Shown here: piece after piece, positions 23,485 to 35,360 of the stretch
Layout: every line of letters begins with the position of its first letter
Numbering within the stretch: the stretch's first letter is position 1
Origin: Endomychus coccineus
Lineage: Eukaryota > Arthropoda > Insecta > Coleoptera > Endomychidae
DNA length: 64,000 nt
Assembly (NCBI GenBank): GCA_958510875.1
Contig: OY294067.1
Location: 32,600,912 to 32,664,911 of the forward strand
Reading direction: 5' to 3'
The notes under the pieces: generated by a model
The model's database searches: none
What the model was told of the DNA's origin: nothing
The model's input: the letters and a program-made list of their open reading frames with translations, nothing else
Program-made: the position numbers and the translations under genes

Positions 23485-23496
23485 GTAGAGGGGGAA
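23485..23496 (+). other. Polypurine tract before LTR 2
   Basis: GTAGAGGGGGAA lies directly before TGTAACG, the expected plus-strand primer position. The identical tract at 27931-27942 precedes LTR 3. Confidence 0.85.
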
Positions 23497-25333
23497 TGTA
23501 ACGAACTGGGTACGTTACGAGATTATTATGTAGAACTCTTTAATGAACAGAGTAGAATTCTCTTCGGCGAGGAAACTTGCCATATGATATTTAAAGATAT
23601 CTGCCGCTTAATAAAACAGAGATTATTGAGACTACCATTCCTGATATGAGATGTCACTATATATCGCGGAGTGGGAATATAGGATAGCGGAAATCGAAGA
23701 GACCCCATGGTGTTGTTAATCTTTGATAGGGTAAGTCGAGTATTTCATATTCTTTGCATACTTTCTTAATTTTTGGGCTTCTGAAATATGATACACACCG
23801 GGTTACCGATAATTTGATTTAGTTTGTTAATTAACGCCTGGATGTAAAGTACCCGCGTGTGATTATATTTCAGAGGAATTTTCTCGACTTGCTCTATTAA
23901 ACAACACAATCAAATTTGCATCTAGCATGATCCCAGGTTTATCATTTCAATCACTACCGGGATTGTTTTAATCACTGTTTAGAATTACTCTGACGAGTCG
24001 TGAGCAGCTGTTGCGGTCAATATTTAATTTTCACCTTTTACTTGAATCTGTAATTTGAGCACATGTTAGTTGCGCGATCCTGAAGATCGCCATTTTGTTA
24101 ACCTAGTACTTGATACATAGGGTGGTCTCATTAGACCCACGTGCCGTAAAGGTTGTTAAAGGTGAAATAACCTAATTACTGCTTATTAGGTATAAGTATA
24201 TATTCTTGACACTGGCACGCCGTTAAAGAGTGATCACAGTTTACAGTATCAATCCACGTGTATAATTCATTTCAAGCAAACCAGAATTTTATGCTAACTA
24301 GCAAATTTTCAACAGTTCAAATTATATTTTTTCAGATATAAATTTAATTATTATTCTTTTAGTCACATGTTCACTTTTTGCTAATTTTAAATTTCAATTG
24401 TAATTGTTTAATTCTTTCAGATTAAATCAAAATCTTGCCTAATTGATATCTCGTCAAGATATCCATTTTGTACTAGTGTTCTCGCAATTTTGGAAAGATA
24501 ACATTATCGGTTGTGGAATCACTTGGTTATTCCAACCGACGGTGTTGCTTGTCCTTCTGATCTCAAGTCAGGTACTGTTCGTTCTTTGAATTTACAGGGT
24601 TTGAACGTCTGAGGTTCTTCACCCCTTCACTCCCAGGCGGTTTAGTGACCTTCCTGACAGGACCGACTTCCAGTTCCTACGAGTTCCAAGGAGGGTAACA
24701 TTTTCTTGTTTGAATGACCATAATTTCATACTCTGATTTTGTTGTTTATCCGAAGTTGTATTCCACTAATTTTTATAGAATCATTCGAGGTATACTGTAA
24801 GTCCTCCTATTGGAAAATTAGTTCTTTTCTATTTAATAATTGAGTTAATTTATTAATTGTTTTATTATAATTCAACTTATGTTACAAACCAATTTGATTT
24901 AATAATCATTTACTCAAAATTTCATTTATGTTACAATTTGATTTAATTTAATAATTGTTTTTACGAATTCAATACAATTTAGATTTCCGATTGGAATTCT
25001 AAAAATTTGTAATTCACCTTTTGTTATAATTCAGTTTGTGTGGAATATACGAATTGTTAAGTTGAACTTGTATTGTTTTCCTGAATTTCCATCAACTGTT
25101 TAACCATCTCGTAGTGCTTGTATTCTTGACTGTGAATTCATTCAGTTTTATAGTTTTTTTTCAAGCAGTTGGCGCTCGGGCAATTCACAGTATTGAATCA
25201 CAAGGCACGTTTCACTACGAGCCCTGAGAGTAATTAATTTAAATTGAGCTAGCTGGGCCAATTAAAACCGACCCAAGCGGGTCCGTTTCACTGGCGCCCA
25301 ACATAGATGGGCTGCCGTTTCACATCCGTTTCA
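23497..25333 (+). repeat. LTR 2 (shared middle LTR)
   Basis: Same length and ends as LTR 1. It serves as 3' LTR of the first unit and 5' LTR of the second. Confidence 0.92.
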
Positions 25334-27942
25334 CTGGCGCCCAATCTTTAACGTGGTCTAGAACACAGTTGATGGTTATTGAGGAAAATATATATTGGAG
25401 GTGAAAAATTGGTCATTTTATTATTTTTTTTGTGACTTTGAGAATTTGCTTGAAATTGTCATATTTTTACCTATAGTTAGGGTATTTGTCACTCATACTT
25501 TTTTTTATCTGAGTGATGTTAAGATTATCTGGTATCATGCGATCAGCTGTTTCAGCTTTTAGGTTCAGCATTGAAGCCTATGTTATAGGTATTGCTGTTT
25601 TATTTGTTTCTATAGTTCATTGTTTTTAACAATGTAGAGTTGTGTTCATATGTGCTATTAAATTTTTTTTCACTATGGTGAATTGTTAGTCAAATCATTT
25701 GGGTCTTTTTCAGTTTTTCAGTAAGGGATACTTCCCTAATTTCTATTTAAACAGTTTTTGGAACTCAATTTTGATACATTATTTTTCCTTTATAGCTTAC
25801 AACGAAAATCAAAATTTGGAAATTGTTCTTTAAGAACTTTATATTGGAAACGACGACTGTGCAAAGGGATGGCAGTTACAGAGATGAGGAATAAGGTCCT
25901 AGCAGGTTGCTAATGTTGCGGTGGATTTTGATGTTCGCATTTATGACTGTCAGTTTTGGGGAGGACGCGACCCTTAATTGCCACAGTAGATGAATACTGT
26001 TAAGGAAGCTGCAATGTATTGGTGATCTGCGGGGAATCCTCTGTTGCTCTGATCTGCATCGGTCTCTCTTCTGTTCGGATGATGTTAAGTATCATTATTT
26101 ATATTTTTTAAATTTACATTTTGATTGTCGTGCTATTTTACATTCGAATTTTCATCGTATAGGTATCAAAATTTTTTTTTTCATTTCTGTTACTGTTATT
26201 TCAGATTTATTATATTTTTTTTCGTAACACTCATTTTAGGGTTGATCTCCTTTAAAATGTAGTTGAATTTGGAAGTTTGACATTGGTCACTCTTCAAAAC
26301 CTTATAGTTTATCTTTTTTATAGTTAAAGCTATAGTTTTTTTTTGGATTACCCATTTATAGGTTTTGAATTTAGAAGTGTTACTTCTAAATTGGGTATGC
26401 CATTTTTGGTAGGTGTATCTTCTTAGTGTTGCAACACTCAAGAATATACTGATTTATAGGGAGTTATTGTCTGGGAAACGTATAATTTCAGAAATAAGCT
26501 CCAAATTATAGAGTCAATCCTAGAGTAGGCAATTTTTAATTTGGGATCATAGGGTCCAGTTGTTGCTGAAATTGGGGGTGACTATGAGTTTTTTGTGAAA
26601 GTAGGGAATATAAATTGGATTTAAGATTCCCTTCCCTAGAGTTTTCATGAATTAAACTCATTATAATAACGAGTTGAATTTTTCCAGTGTTACAACTTTA
26701 ATTTGGAGTCTGATGGCTCATTGGTTGTAAAAAGTGAAAAAAACTCGGTTATTTTTATAGATTATAGGTAATAGCATATCTTTGGGGTACATCTACTATA
26801 GTTGATTCAATTTTTTAGTTCTCTTGATTATTATCTTACCTTTTTGATAGACCAAATGATTGTGATGATTATTATTGATATATTTTTATAGCTTAGCACA
26901 TATGAGCATTTTTCTTTGTTATCTTTTGTGTCAGTTCCTACATTCGAAATGATAGGATTTGTAAGATTTCTGGTTAAACCAGTTTTCTTTGAATTTTTTA
27001 TGGATCTTTTGGAAAATTATGAAGCTTCACTTCAAATTTTTAGTAAATTCTTGTTCAGTGTTGTATTATTATATTAACTTTCGGTCCGGAGTGTAGGGGA
27101 CTTTAAATTGGACCTACACTTATGCTTGGGATAGCTTTGTGAAAACTTCCATTCACTTTTAGTCCGGAAAGTAGGGGACTTTTAATTGGACCTATTTTTT
27201 GCGTGGGATAATTTAAGTGAAAACATCTATTCACTTTTGTGAACTAAGTTCACTTATGTGCCAGCCTCTTAGTTATTTTCTTTCTAGAATCTGTAGAAGG
27301 CTAATGTTTGTGTCCCGAATTTTAAATTTGGATTATAGATATAGCTTTGTAATTTTAGTGAAATTACAAATATTTAATTAGTTCCTTCTTTCTGAGATTT
27401 TTTTTTTGAGCTGGTACATTATATTTTTTTATTTTTTTTGTCAATTTTTGTTCCTATGGATTAAATCTTTATAGTATGTCTAGAATTTGTGGATTAATCC
27501 ATTTGGGATAGTTTACCGTATATTTTTTTTATTTTTTTCCTGCAGAGGATATATAGAATCACTTTTAGGGCCACTACATTGCATTATATTACATTTTTGT
27601 TGTTGATTTTATTTAGTTTTCCTTTGGTAATGTTCACTAAAGTGTGAACAATTCATTATTATAAAATGTATAGAACATTTTAATTTTTTAAATTAACTAT
27701 TAGGTACCGTAATATTGGGATTGGTCATCCAATATTTATGTCAGGACCACAAAACTCCTTTTGAGTATCGTAATATTGGAACTGGTCAACCAATATTTAT
27801 GTGAAGACCACAAAACTCCTATTGAGTATCGTGATTCTGGAGTTGGTCAACCAGTCTCTATGTCAAGACCGATTTTTTTAGTATTTTCTTAAAAATTTTT
27901 TGAAGCTTCACTTCAAAAATTTTTCTCGTGGTAGAGGGGGAA
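25334..27942 (+). other. Non-coding internal region 2 of the LTR element
   Basis: Nearly identical to internal region 1 with scattered substitutions and a 12-bp deletion around 27680 relative to 23225. No coding capacity. Confidence 0.85.
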
Positions 27943-29779
27943 TGTAACGAACTGGGTACGTTACGAGATTATTATATAGAACTCTTTAATGAACAGAGTA
28001 GAATTCTCTTCGGCGAGGAAACTTGCCATATGATATTTAAAGATATCTGCCGCTTAATAAAACAGAGATTATTGAGACTACCATTCCTGATATGAGATGT
28101 CACTATATATCGCGGAGTGGGAATATAGGATAGCGGAAATCGAAGAGACCCCATGGTGTTGTTAATCTTTGATAGGGTAAGTCGAGTATTTCATATTCTT
28201 TGCATACTTTCTTAATTTTTGGGCTTCTGAAATATGATACACACCGGGTTACCGATAATTTGATTTAGTTTGTTAATTAACGCCTGGATGTAAAGTACCC
28301 GCGTGTGATTATATTTCAGAGGAATTTTCTCGACTTGCTCTATTAAACAACACAATCAAATTTGCATCTAGCATGATCCCAGGTTTATCATTTCAATCAC
28401 TACCGGGATTGTTTTAATCACTGTTTAGAATTACTCTGACGAGTCGTGAGCAGCTGTTGCAGTCAATATTTAATTTTCACCTTTTACTTGAATCTGTAAT
28501 TTGAGCACATGTTAGTTGCGCGATCCTGAAGATCGCCATTTTGTTAACCTAGTACTTGATACATAGGGTGGTCTCATTAGACCCACGTGCCGTAAAGGTT
28601 GTTAAAGGTGAAATAACCTAATTACTGCTTATTAGGTATAAGTATATATTCTTGACACTGGCACGCCGTTAAAGAGTGATCACAGTTTACAGTATCAATC
28701 CACGTGTATAATTCATTTCAAGCAAACCAGAATTTTATGCTAACTAGCAAATTTTCAACAGTTCAAATTATATTTTTTCAGATATAAATTTAATTATTAT
28801 TCTTTTAGTCACATGTTCACTTTTTGCTAATTTTAAATTTCAATTGTAATTGTTTAATTCTTTCAGATTAAATCAAAATCTTGCCTAATTGATATCTCGT
28901 CAAGATATCCATTTTGTACTAGTGTTCTCGCAATTTTGGAAAGATAACATTATCGGTTGTGGAATCACTTGGTTATTCCAACCGACGGTGTTGCTTGTCC
29001 TTCTGATCTCAAGTCAGGTACTGTTCGTTCTTTGAATTTACAGGGTTTGAACGTCTGAGGTTCCTCACCCCTTCACTCCCAGGCGGTTTAGTGACCTTCC
29101 TGACAGGACCGACTTCCAGTTCCTACGAGTTCCAAGGAGGGTAACATTTTCTTGTTTGAATGACCATAATTTCATACTCTGATTTTGTTGTTTATCCGAA
29201 GTTGTATTCCACTAATTTTTATAGAATCATTCGAGGTATACTGTAAGTCCTCCTATTGGAAAATTAGTTCTTTTCTATTTAATAATTGAGTTAATTTATT
29301 AATTGTTCTATTATAATTCAACTTATGTTACAAACCAATTTGATTTGATAATCATTTACTCAAAATTTCATTTATGTTACAATTTGATTTAATTTAATAA
29401 TTGTTTTTACGAATTCAATACAATTTAGATTTCCGATTGGAATTCTAAAAATTTGTAATTCACCTTTTGTTATAATTCAGTTTCTGTGGAATATACGAAT
29501 TGTTAAGTTGAACTTGTATTGTTTTCCTGAATTTCCATCAACTGTTTAACCATCTCGTAGTGCTTGTATTCTTGACTGTGAATTCATTCAGTTTTATAGT
29601 TTTTTTTCAAGCAGTTGGCGCTCGGGCAATTCACAGTCTTGAATCACAAGGCACGTTTCACTACGAGCCCTGAGAGTAATTAATTTAAATTGAGCTAGCT
29701 GGGCCAATTAAAACCGACCCAAGCGGGTCCGTTTCACTGGCGCCCAACATAGATGGGCTGCCGTTTCACATCCGTTTCA
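27943..29779 (+). repeat. LTR 3 (3' LTR of the array)
   Basis: Ends CCGTTTCA at 29779, directly followed by the ATGT target duplicate and host sequence. This independently fixes the LTR 3' boundary for all copies. Confidence 0.92.
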
Positions 29780-30411
29780 ATGTGCGAAGTGGAATTTTCG
29801 AGGATGGGTTTCCAAATGTTGGGAAGGTAATATCCTGAGTCACGGTTCAGATTATTCGGATGTTTTAGGATTTTTCGCTGATAGAAGTTTGGGGCTCGGG
29901 CTAGGACTTGCGGAACACAAGTTTGACGCAAATCATCAAATCATTTTTTGAAGATACTAAAATCCTAGCCCGAGCTCCAAACTTCTATTAGCGAAGCTAT
30001 AGAAATCCTAAAACATCCGAATAACCTGAACCGTGACTCAGGATATTACCTTCCCAACATTTGGAAACTCATCCTCGAAAATTCCACTTCGCACATGATC
30101 GCACAACGGCAGAGTCAGGTGCCGGAACGAAGTTAACCATCGGAATAAAGGCAGTGAACTGCCACCTGTAATGGTTGGCGAAACGTCGGCATCAAGTCGA
30201 GCTATTGTGACGCGGAATCCATCTGGAAGACAAGATTTTTCAAGCCGTAGGTAGATATGTACACAGTGTGGGGGAATATAGAAAAGACTAGTACCTACTA
30301 TGGCCTCCACGCTCCCCGGATATAACACCGATGGATGTTTCTTATGAACCACTTGAAGATGCTAGGTCCTCCATCAAATCAGAGGAATATCTGCTCGTAA
30401 AAGACATAAGA

Positions 30412-32585
30412 ATAACTTCAGTCCAGTCAAAAGTATGAAAACATTATTAAAATTTTATAGACAGCACGAAAATGCAAAATTCTGTTTGCATCAGTATTAG
30501 GATGGGTTACACATCGTTAGTCAGCTTAACCCGAATCTGGAGTCGAAAATGGAAAATCCGGCCCGTTTGCTGGAAACCCCTGAACATTTTACCAAATCTT
30601 AGCAACAAACAAAATGTTTCTCGGACTTGTGGTATTGGAATCATAAGATGCCGTGAGGTGTCTCGGTACAATTTATACTGAAAGAAGGAAAATTCTGGAA
30701 ATTTGGTATAAAATTGCGTCGTTTTGACTTCATATTCCTATCTCAGTCCTCGTTCAGCGTGTCTAATTATATGTTTCCGTGGTTGCCGAGTATTATTTTA
30801 TGATCATAAAATCAAAACCGACGATAGTTTTCCGTAAAACTCCCGAAAATGAAAATTTACCGTTTCTACACGACGCACTTTATTAACTTTGTTTTTCGAA
30901 AAATTTTAGTCATTGTTATTGGAATAATAAGGTACCGTGTTTGATCTCGGTACAAATTTCACTATAAGATGGAAAATTGTTAGAAAATAGCGTCGTTTTC
31001 CTTCATATTCCTGTCTCTGTCCTCGTCCAACGTGTCAAATCATAGGTTTTTGTGGTTGCTGAGTACTATTTTATGGTTATAAAATTAAAGGCAACTATAG
31101 TTTTCTGGAAAACTCCGAAAAAATGAAATTTGTCATATGTACACGACGATTTCAATAGTGATTTAGTTTTTCCAAAAATTTTAGACAATTATTACGATAA
31201 AGAATTTGAATTATCTTTCATTATAATATGTACAGTACCTCTTTCAAAGCAGGTAACAAGAGGGAAGATGTTTTTGAAGCATCAATGATGATGTGGTGTA
31301 CGTGTACCATAGAGATCATATACACAAGATCTCTATGACGTGGACACGTTAACGCGTACGGAGAACACAGCAGCTGTCTTTGAGTGTGGAGGGAAAGGAA
31401 CTGGCATGCTGGCAATAGTATCTGAAATGCGGCTGTAAGATCACGTCCTTTTTTCTATTTTAATTTATAAAACACGTGGACCCTATGAAATACCGTTTTG
31501 TATTAAAGCTTAGTAACCGAAAATAAAATTATGTAAATTAAATTAACGTTTATGTGTATTTGAAAAAAATTGTCAGCTGAGTAACTTAAGAACCTAATTC
31601 ACAACAAAACGAACAGCTCGCGAACTTGTAGTAAATTCAAGATTCAAGATTTTTTTCTCAAAAAAAATTGATTTTGATAATATGAAAGAAGAGACTATCT
31701 TATATAAAACCGAGTAATATCATCATTATTATATAGGTTTTTCAATACAATTTTCTGAAAAAAAAAATGAATATTAATGTTTGTTCAAACTTTCATTTTC
31801 CTGAGTTCTCCGGAGAACTAAGGTTGCTTTTGATTTTATAGCCATAAAATAATACTCAATGAAGGAAAACGACGCAATTTTCCACCAATTCTCCAAAATG
31901 TCCTTTCCTTTAACGAAATTTGTACCGAGAACCATCACGATACCTCAATATTCCAATTACACTGACTAAAATTTATCGAAAACCAAAATAATTAAAGTTT
32001 GACGTGTAATAATGGTAAATTTTCATTTTAAGGAGTTTTCGGCTCCGATTTCATGATCATGAAATAATACACAGCGACCATGAAAACATATAATTAGACA
32101 CGTTGGACGAGGATCGAGATAGGAATATGAAGGAAAACGACACAATTTTCCACAATTTCCCTTCTTTCACTGAAACTTGTACCGAGACACATCACAGCAC
32201 CTTATTATTTCGATACCACAAGTCCGAGAAAAAAATTTTGTTTGTTGCGAAGATTTGGTAAGAATTTCCGGGTTTTCCAGCAAACGGGTCATATTGTCCA
32301 TTTTCCGACTCTAGATTCGGTTTCAGCGTACTAAAAACACACCAAATTTAAGAAATTTTTGAGTAAAAGGGCCCGATATACTTCATTTGTTATAGAAGAC
32401 ATTCCATTTGTTAATTGAAAATAGTTATTCATTGTTTATTAATAGAGATAATCACGATTCCCTTCTTTTTTCTGACTAACGATGTGTAAGCCATCCTGAA
32501 AACGATGCAAAAAGAGTTTTGCATTTGCATGCGGTTTTATAAAATTTTAATGTTTCTCACACTTTTGACTGAACTGCTTCTAAAA
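30412..32585. mobile_element. Large palindromic (foldback) element, non-coding
   Basis: The outer sequences are inverted copies: CAGTCCAGTCAAAAGTATGA with AAAATTTTATA on the left, and TATAAAATTTTAATG with ACACTTTTGACTGAACTG on the right. Inside, the left arm holds two direct sub-units of about 290 bp (TCTCGGTACAA..., then GTCGTTTT(G/C)(A/C)CTTCATATTCCT, then ACGTGTC(T)AA) and the right arm (31795-32500) holds two in inverse order. The centre (31190-31790) has no frame of note. TSD and superfamily are undetermined. Confidence 0.7.
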
Positions 32586-33645
32586 TTTTCTGTGTGCAAC
32601 TTTCGTATGTGCAATGCTTCCATTTAAAGATCGACATTTTGAACGTTATTGATACCCTTCTTTTATTTATTATGTAATTACCAACATTTCTCATGTATAT
32701 ACTATTGCTGAACATCTCGTGTTTTCGGATATGGAGCTAATATAATATAATAATAGATAATTACAATTAAAATAAACTTTTATTTCATGATTTCCATATA
32801 CCTTATACCGACCTTACCTTCCATGTTCTACTTATTATTACATAAAGCTGCATATTGAAGCTCCATTGGAACATAAAACCATTTATGGAAGATACAGCAT
32901 ATTCTACACGACAAGCTAATCACTATGAACATAAAAAAATTGAATAAAGAGAAGGAAAATAATTCCACAGCATACAATATTAAAGAGACCCTTGTTCTTA
33001 TAAAATACACGAACTGAGGATGAGTTCAGAAGCTATATTTTGAGGGACGCCCTAATATTATTTCACTCACGGACTAAGCAAGGTGTGCAGGGCCAATATA
33101 ACATCATTGTCTATATTGCTGTTACGAGATGGCTGGGCAATTTATTTTGACGTGCACTGGCGTACGCTTGTTATTTCTACTTAGGTCAGTGAAGGGCGAT
33201 AGTTATTCGATCGCTAACGACGACACTGACTTAGGTAGAGAATGACGGCAATCAAAGCACGGAAAATACCTCCCTAGGCATTCTCATTCCCTTGTGTTAT
33301 TCTTTTCCAAGGGTGATTTCCAAGATACGTTATGAGATATTAATGAGACCGCCGCCGAGAAATAACAAATTACGTTTCATATTTTGGACTTTCGTTAAGT
33401 CAAATTGAAAATCAATATCTACCACTCTACTACTTTAATCCGTTAACCACTGTAAAATTTGTTTCCGCCTTAAGATATAAGGAGTATTAAAGCAAATACC
33501 CTTCTCTTTTGTCTCTACATCTCCGTAAGTAAATACAGTTTTTTTTAAATAGTTGATACTGATGATGCTAACGTAGCTGGAGGAATATTAAAAATATTAA
33601 AGAATCTATAATGGAGAAAGTTGTTTGTAATTACATCTATAAACT
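32586..33645. other. Unassigned sequence
   Basis: No motif identified. 33130-33330 is less AT-rich and contains a small hairpin (GCGAT...ATCGC around 33197-33216). Confidence 0.4.
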
Positions 33646-33797
33646 GGTTGTATTGCAAATTTAGAAAAAAAACTATGGAATTTATTAATTACTGAAAATT
33701 AATAAGTGAAACTTTTGAATTTTATTGAAGTGTTTGAAGGTAATGGCTCTAAATTGGTTAGTAGGCTATGTTCCAATTTCCTTTTTGGTTCAGTTAT
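33646..33797 (+). repeat. Dispersed repeat, copy 1
   Basis: GTATTGCAAA, then ATTTATTAATTACTGAA, AAGTGAAACTTTT and GTTCCAAT(T)TCCTTTTTG match the segment at 40684-40840 in the same order. Family unknown; no coding content. Confidence 0.65.
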
Positions 33798-34456
33798 TGA
33801 TCAAAGATTTGTGGTAACCATTGTCCAACACAATTTGCTGAAGTTTCTCAAGTTTGTTGTTTTAATTTTGCTGACTCAAAGGGACAATAATCTATGAACT
33901 AGACTATCAAATGGAGCTGTTTTATATCTGAATGGTATAGCTGAATCCGCCAGGGTATACCTATTTGTTTGAGTGGGTTTGCTGTATATGTCGAAATTCA
34001 AGTGATATATAGCCCTCTCAAGCCTATCTTTGTTATGCTGGTTCTCAGCGCCCTTACAACCAAAAAACTTCCGCGAGGCTCAATTCTTTCTTTATGTCCT
34101 CTAGTATTCACAAAACAAAATTTGAAAGTTGCTGTTGCAATACGGGAGGCAGCAGCTGTTCTTTGTTATGAAATTAGTGCATTGGTTAGTTTTTCAGTTA
34201 TATAGTTCTTGTTTAGCTTGTAGTTTGGTTCGATTTCAAGTTGTAGTTTGGTATTATAGTTAAAATAAGATTAATAGCAATTTTGTCGATGAAATTTGTT
34301 ATTAAAGTTCTCTAACTCTGTTACCTTTTCTTCTGTAGTGTGTATAGTTTTACAGCTGTATATTATCGACGTTTTTCAAACAAACTTATGTGATGAATTT
34401 TCTTACTATGGAAATTGAAACGTGCACGATTGTTAATTTGACAAGTACCTCATGTA

Positions 34457-35360
34457 CCGGGATATCAAAAATTATCTTGGTCAAGGGTGGTTGTGGAATC
34501 TAAAACGTGTGTCTTACTTTACGTTTGAGATAATTATGTCACGGTCACACTGACATCATCAATAACCTACAAATTTCATACCTATTTATTTCAGTTGTAA
34601 AACAATAATGAACTACAAATTAAAAATTATCTTGGTCAAGGGTGGTTGTGGAATGTAAAACGTGTGTCTTACTTTAAATTTTTGAATATGTTTTGTTGTG
34701 TCAGAATCTGTTAAGTCATTGTGCTGAAATTTTCTAATCCAGTTTTTGAATCATGCCTCTCACCACACAGCACAAAATTTTCATGATTGAAGCCTATTTT
34801 CGAACGGGTGCGCTAGTTAATGGAAATTGGCAATACAGTCAACGTTTGTGTTTGGACAATTTTCGAGAGCACTTCCCAAACGTGGCAATATTACCGGACA
34901 ATTTTTATGCGTGCCTTACAAATTGTGTTGAAGTGTTTCGCGAAACTGGTTGTGTGACTCATAAAAAAGGTGCTGTGGACCAAGAGTTCGTACAGAAGAA
35001 GTTATCAATGATAAATAATTTGCAAGAACTTCAACAAAGAATAGTTCAACAATGTGCAACCATAACGCCAGGAATGCTGCAAAACGGTTTTCACAGCATG
35101 AGGATGCGCGTCAACTTGTGCATCGAATTAAACGGGGGACATTTCCAACAATTACTGTAATTTAGTTTTTCTTGTCACTAAAATCGTTATTTCATAATTT
35201 GTAGTTCATTATTGTTTTACTACTGAAATAAATAGGTATGAAATTTGTAGGTTATTGATGATGTCAGTGTGACAGTGACATAATTATTTCAAACGTAAAG
35301 TAAGATACACGTTTTAGGTTCCACAACCACCCTTGACCAAGATAATTTTTGATATCCCGA
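34457..35360 (+). mobile_element. Short Tc1/mariner-type transposon (DUF4817 group) with about 165-bp ends
   Basis: Terminal inverted repeats (34457-34622 and 35195-35360) start (C/T)CGGGATATCAAAAATTATC and are flanked by TA on both sides. Landmarks in the arms are TCAAGGGTGGTTGTGGAA, CACTGACATCATCAATAACC and AACAATAATGAACTACAAAT. A 58-bp piece of the end (AAAATTATCTTGGTCAAGGG...) is repeated at 34620-34680. It encloses one short open frame. Length is about 0.9 kb against about 2.4 kb for the related element at 44753. Confidence 0.85.
34753..35160 (+). CDS. Truncated transposase: N-terminal HTH joined to C-terminal tail
   Basis: 135 codons from ATG. Residues 1-75 (HKIFMIEAYFRTGALVNGN..., LDNFREHFPN, FRETGCVTHKKG) match the helix-turn-helix region of DUF4817-type transposases, whose pattern is a start helix, 'F..RFP' and 'ETG.V'. 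Residues 85-135 (LQELQQRIVQQCATITPGML..., MRVNLCIELNGGHFQQLL) match the C-terminal end of the same transposases ('C....GGHF..LL'). The DDE catalytic core between them is missing, yet the frame is uninterrupted. It could bind terminal repeats without cutting; that is inference. Confidence 0.7.
   Translation: MPLTTQHKIFMIEAYFRTGALVNGNWQYSQRLCLDNFREHFPNVAILPDNFYACLTNCVEVFRETGCVTHKKGAVDQEFVQKKLSMINNLQELQQRIVQQCATITPGMLQNGFHSMRMRVNLCIELNGGHFQQLL

Larger units (their letters stand above)
20876..23496 (+). other. Non-coding internal region 1 of the LTR element
   Basis: No frame above about 81 codons and no retroviral-type motif. Contains small tandem repeats: a two-copy block of about 80 bp around TCCGGAGTGTAGGGGACTTT (22625-22770) and a three-copy block of about 60 bp with 'GTATCGTAATATTGG...GACCACAAAACTCCT' (23262-23430). 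Confidence 0.85.
19039..29779 (+). mobile_element. Tandem LTR retrotransposon array: LTR-int-LTR-int-LTR
   Basis: Three 1837-bp LTRs (19039, 23497, 27943) alternate with two internal regions of 2621 and 2609 bp. The outer LTRs are flanked by ATGT (19035-19038 and 29780-29783), so the array occupies a single 4-bp target site. The uninterrupted target is present in the opposite arm of the host foldback (inverted, near 30095). Each internal region starts with a tRNA-Lys-type primer site and ends in a purine tract directly before TGTAACG. There is no gag, protease, reverse transcriptase or integrase, so it is a non-autonomous (LARD-like) element moved in trans. LTR type, primer and a 4-bp TSD suit a Ty3/gypsy-type partner, by inference. 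Confidence 0.9.
18805..30240. mobile_element. Penelope-like foldback element, split by the LTR array, 14-bp TSD
   Basis: CAAGCCGTAGGTAG flanks it directly at 18791-18804 and 30241-30254. Without the LTR insertion (19039-29783) the element is about 690 bp and folds on itself. The left arm runs from 18805 across the insertion to about 29937, and the right arm is about 29942-30240, inverted, with one deletion of about 70 bp. Shared landmarks are CGGATGGATTCCGCGTCACA, AGCTCGACTTGATACCGACG, CCAACCATTACAGGTGGCA and TTAACTTCGTTCCGGCACCT. On the minus strand the left arm contains CTGAAGATGCCACC...GAAACGTCGG, a motif of the same design as the hammerhead-like motif at 16519. Non-coding. Confidence 0.65.
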
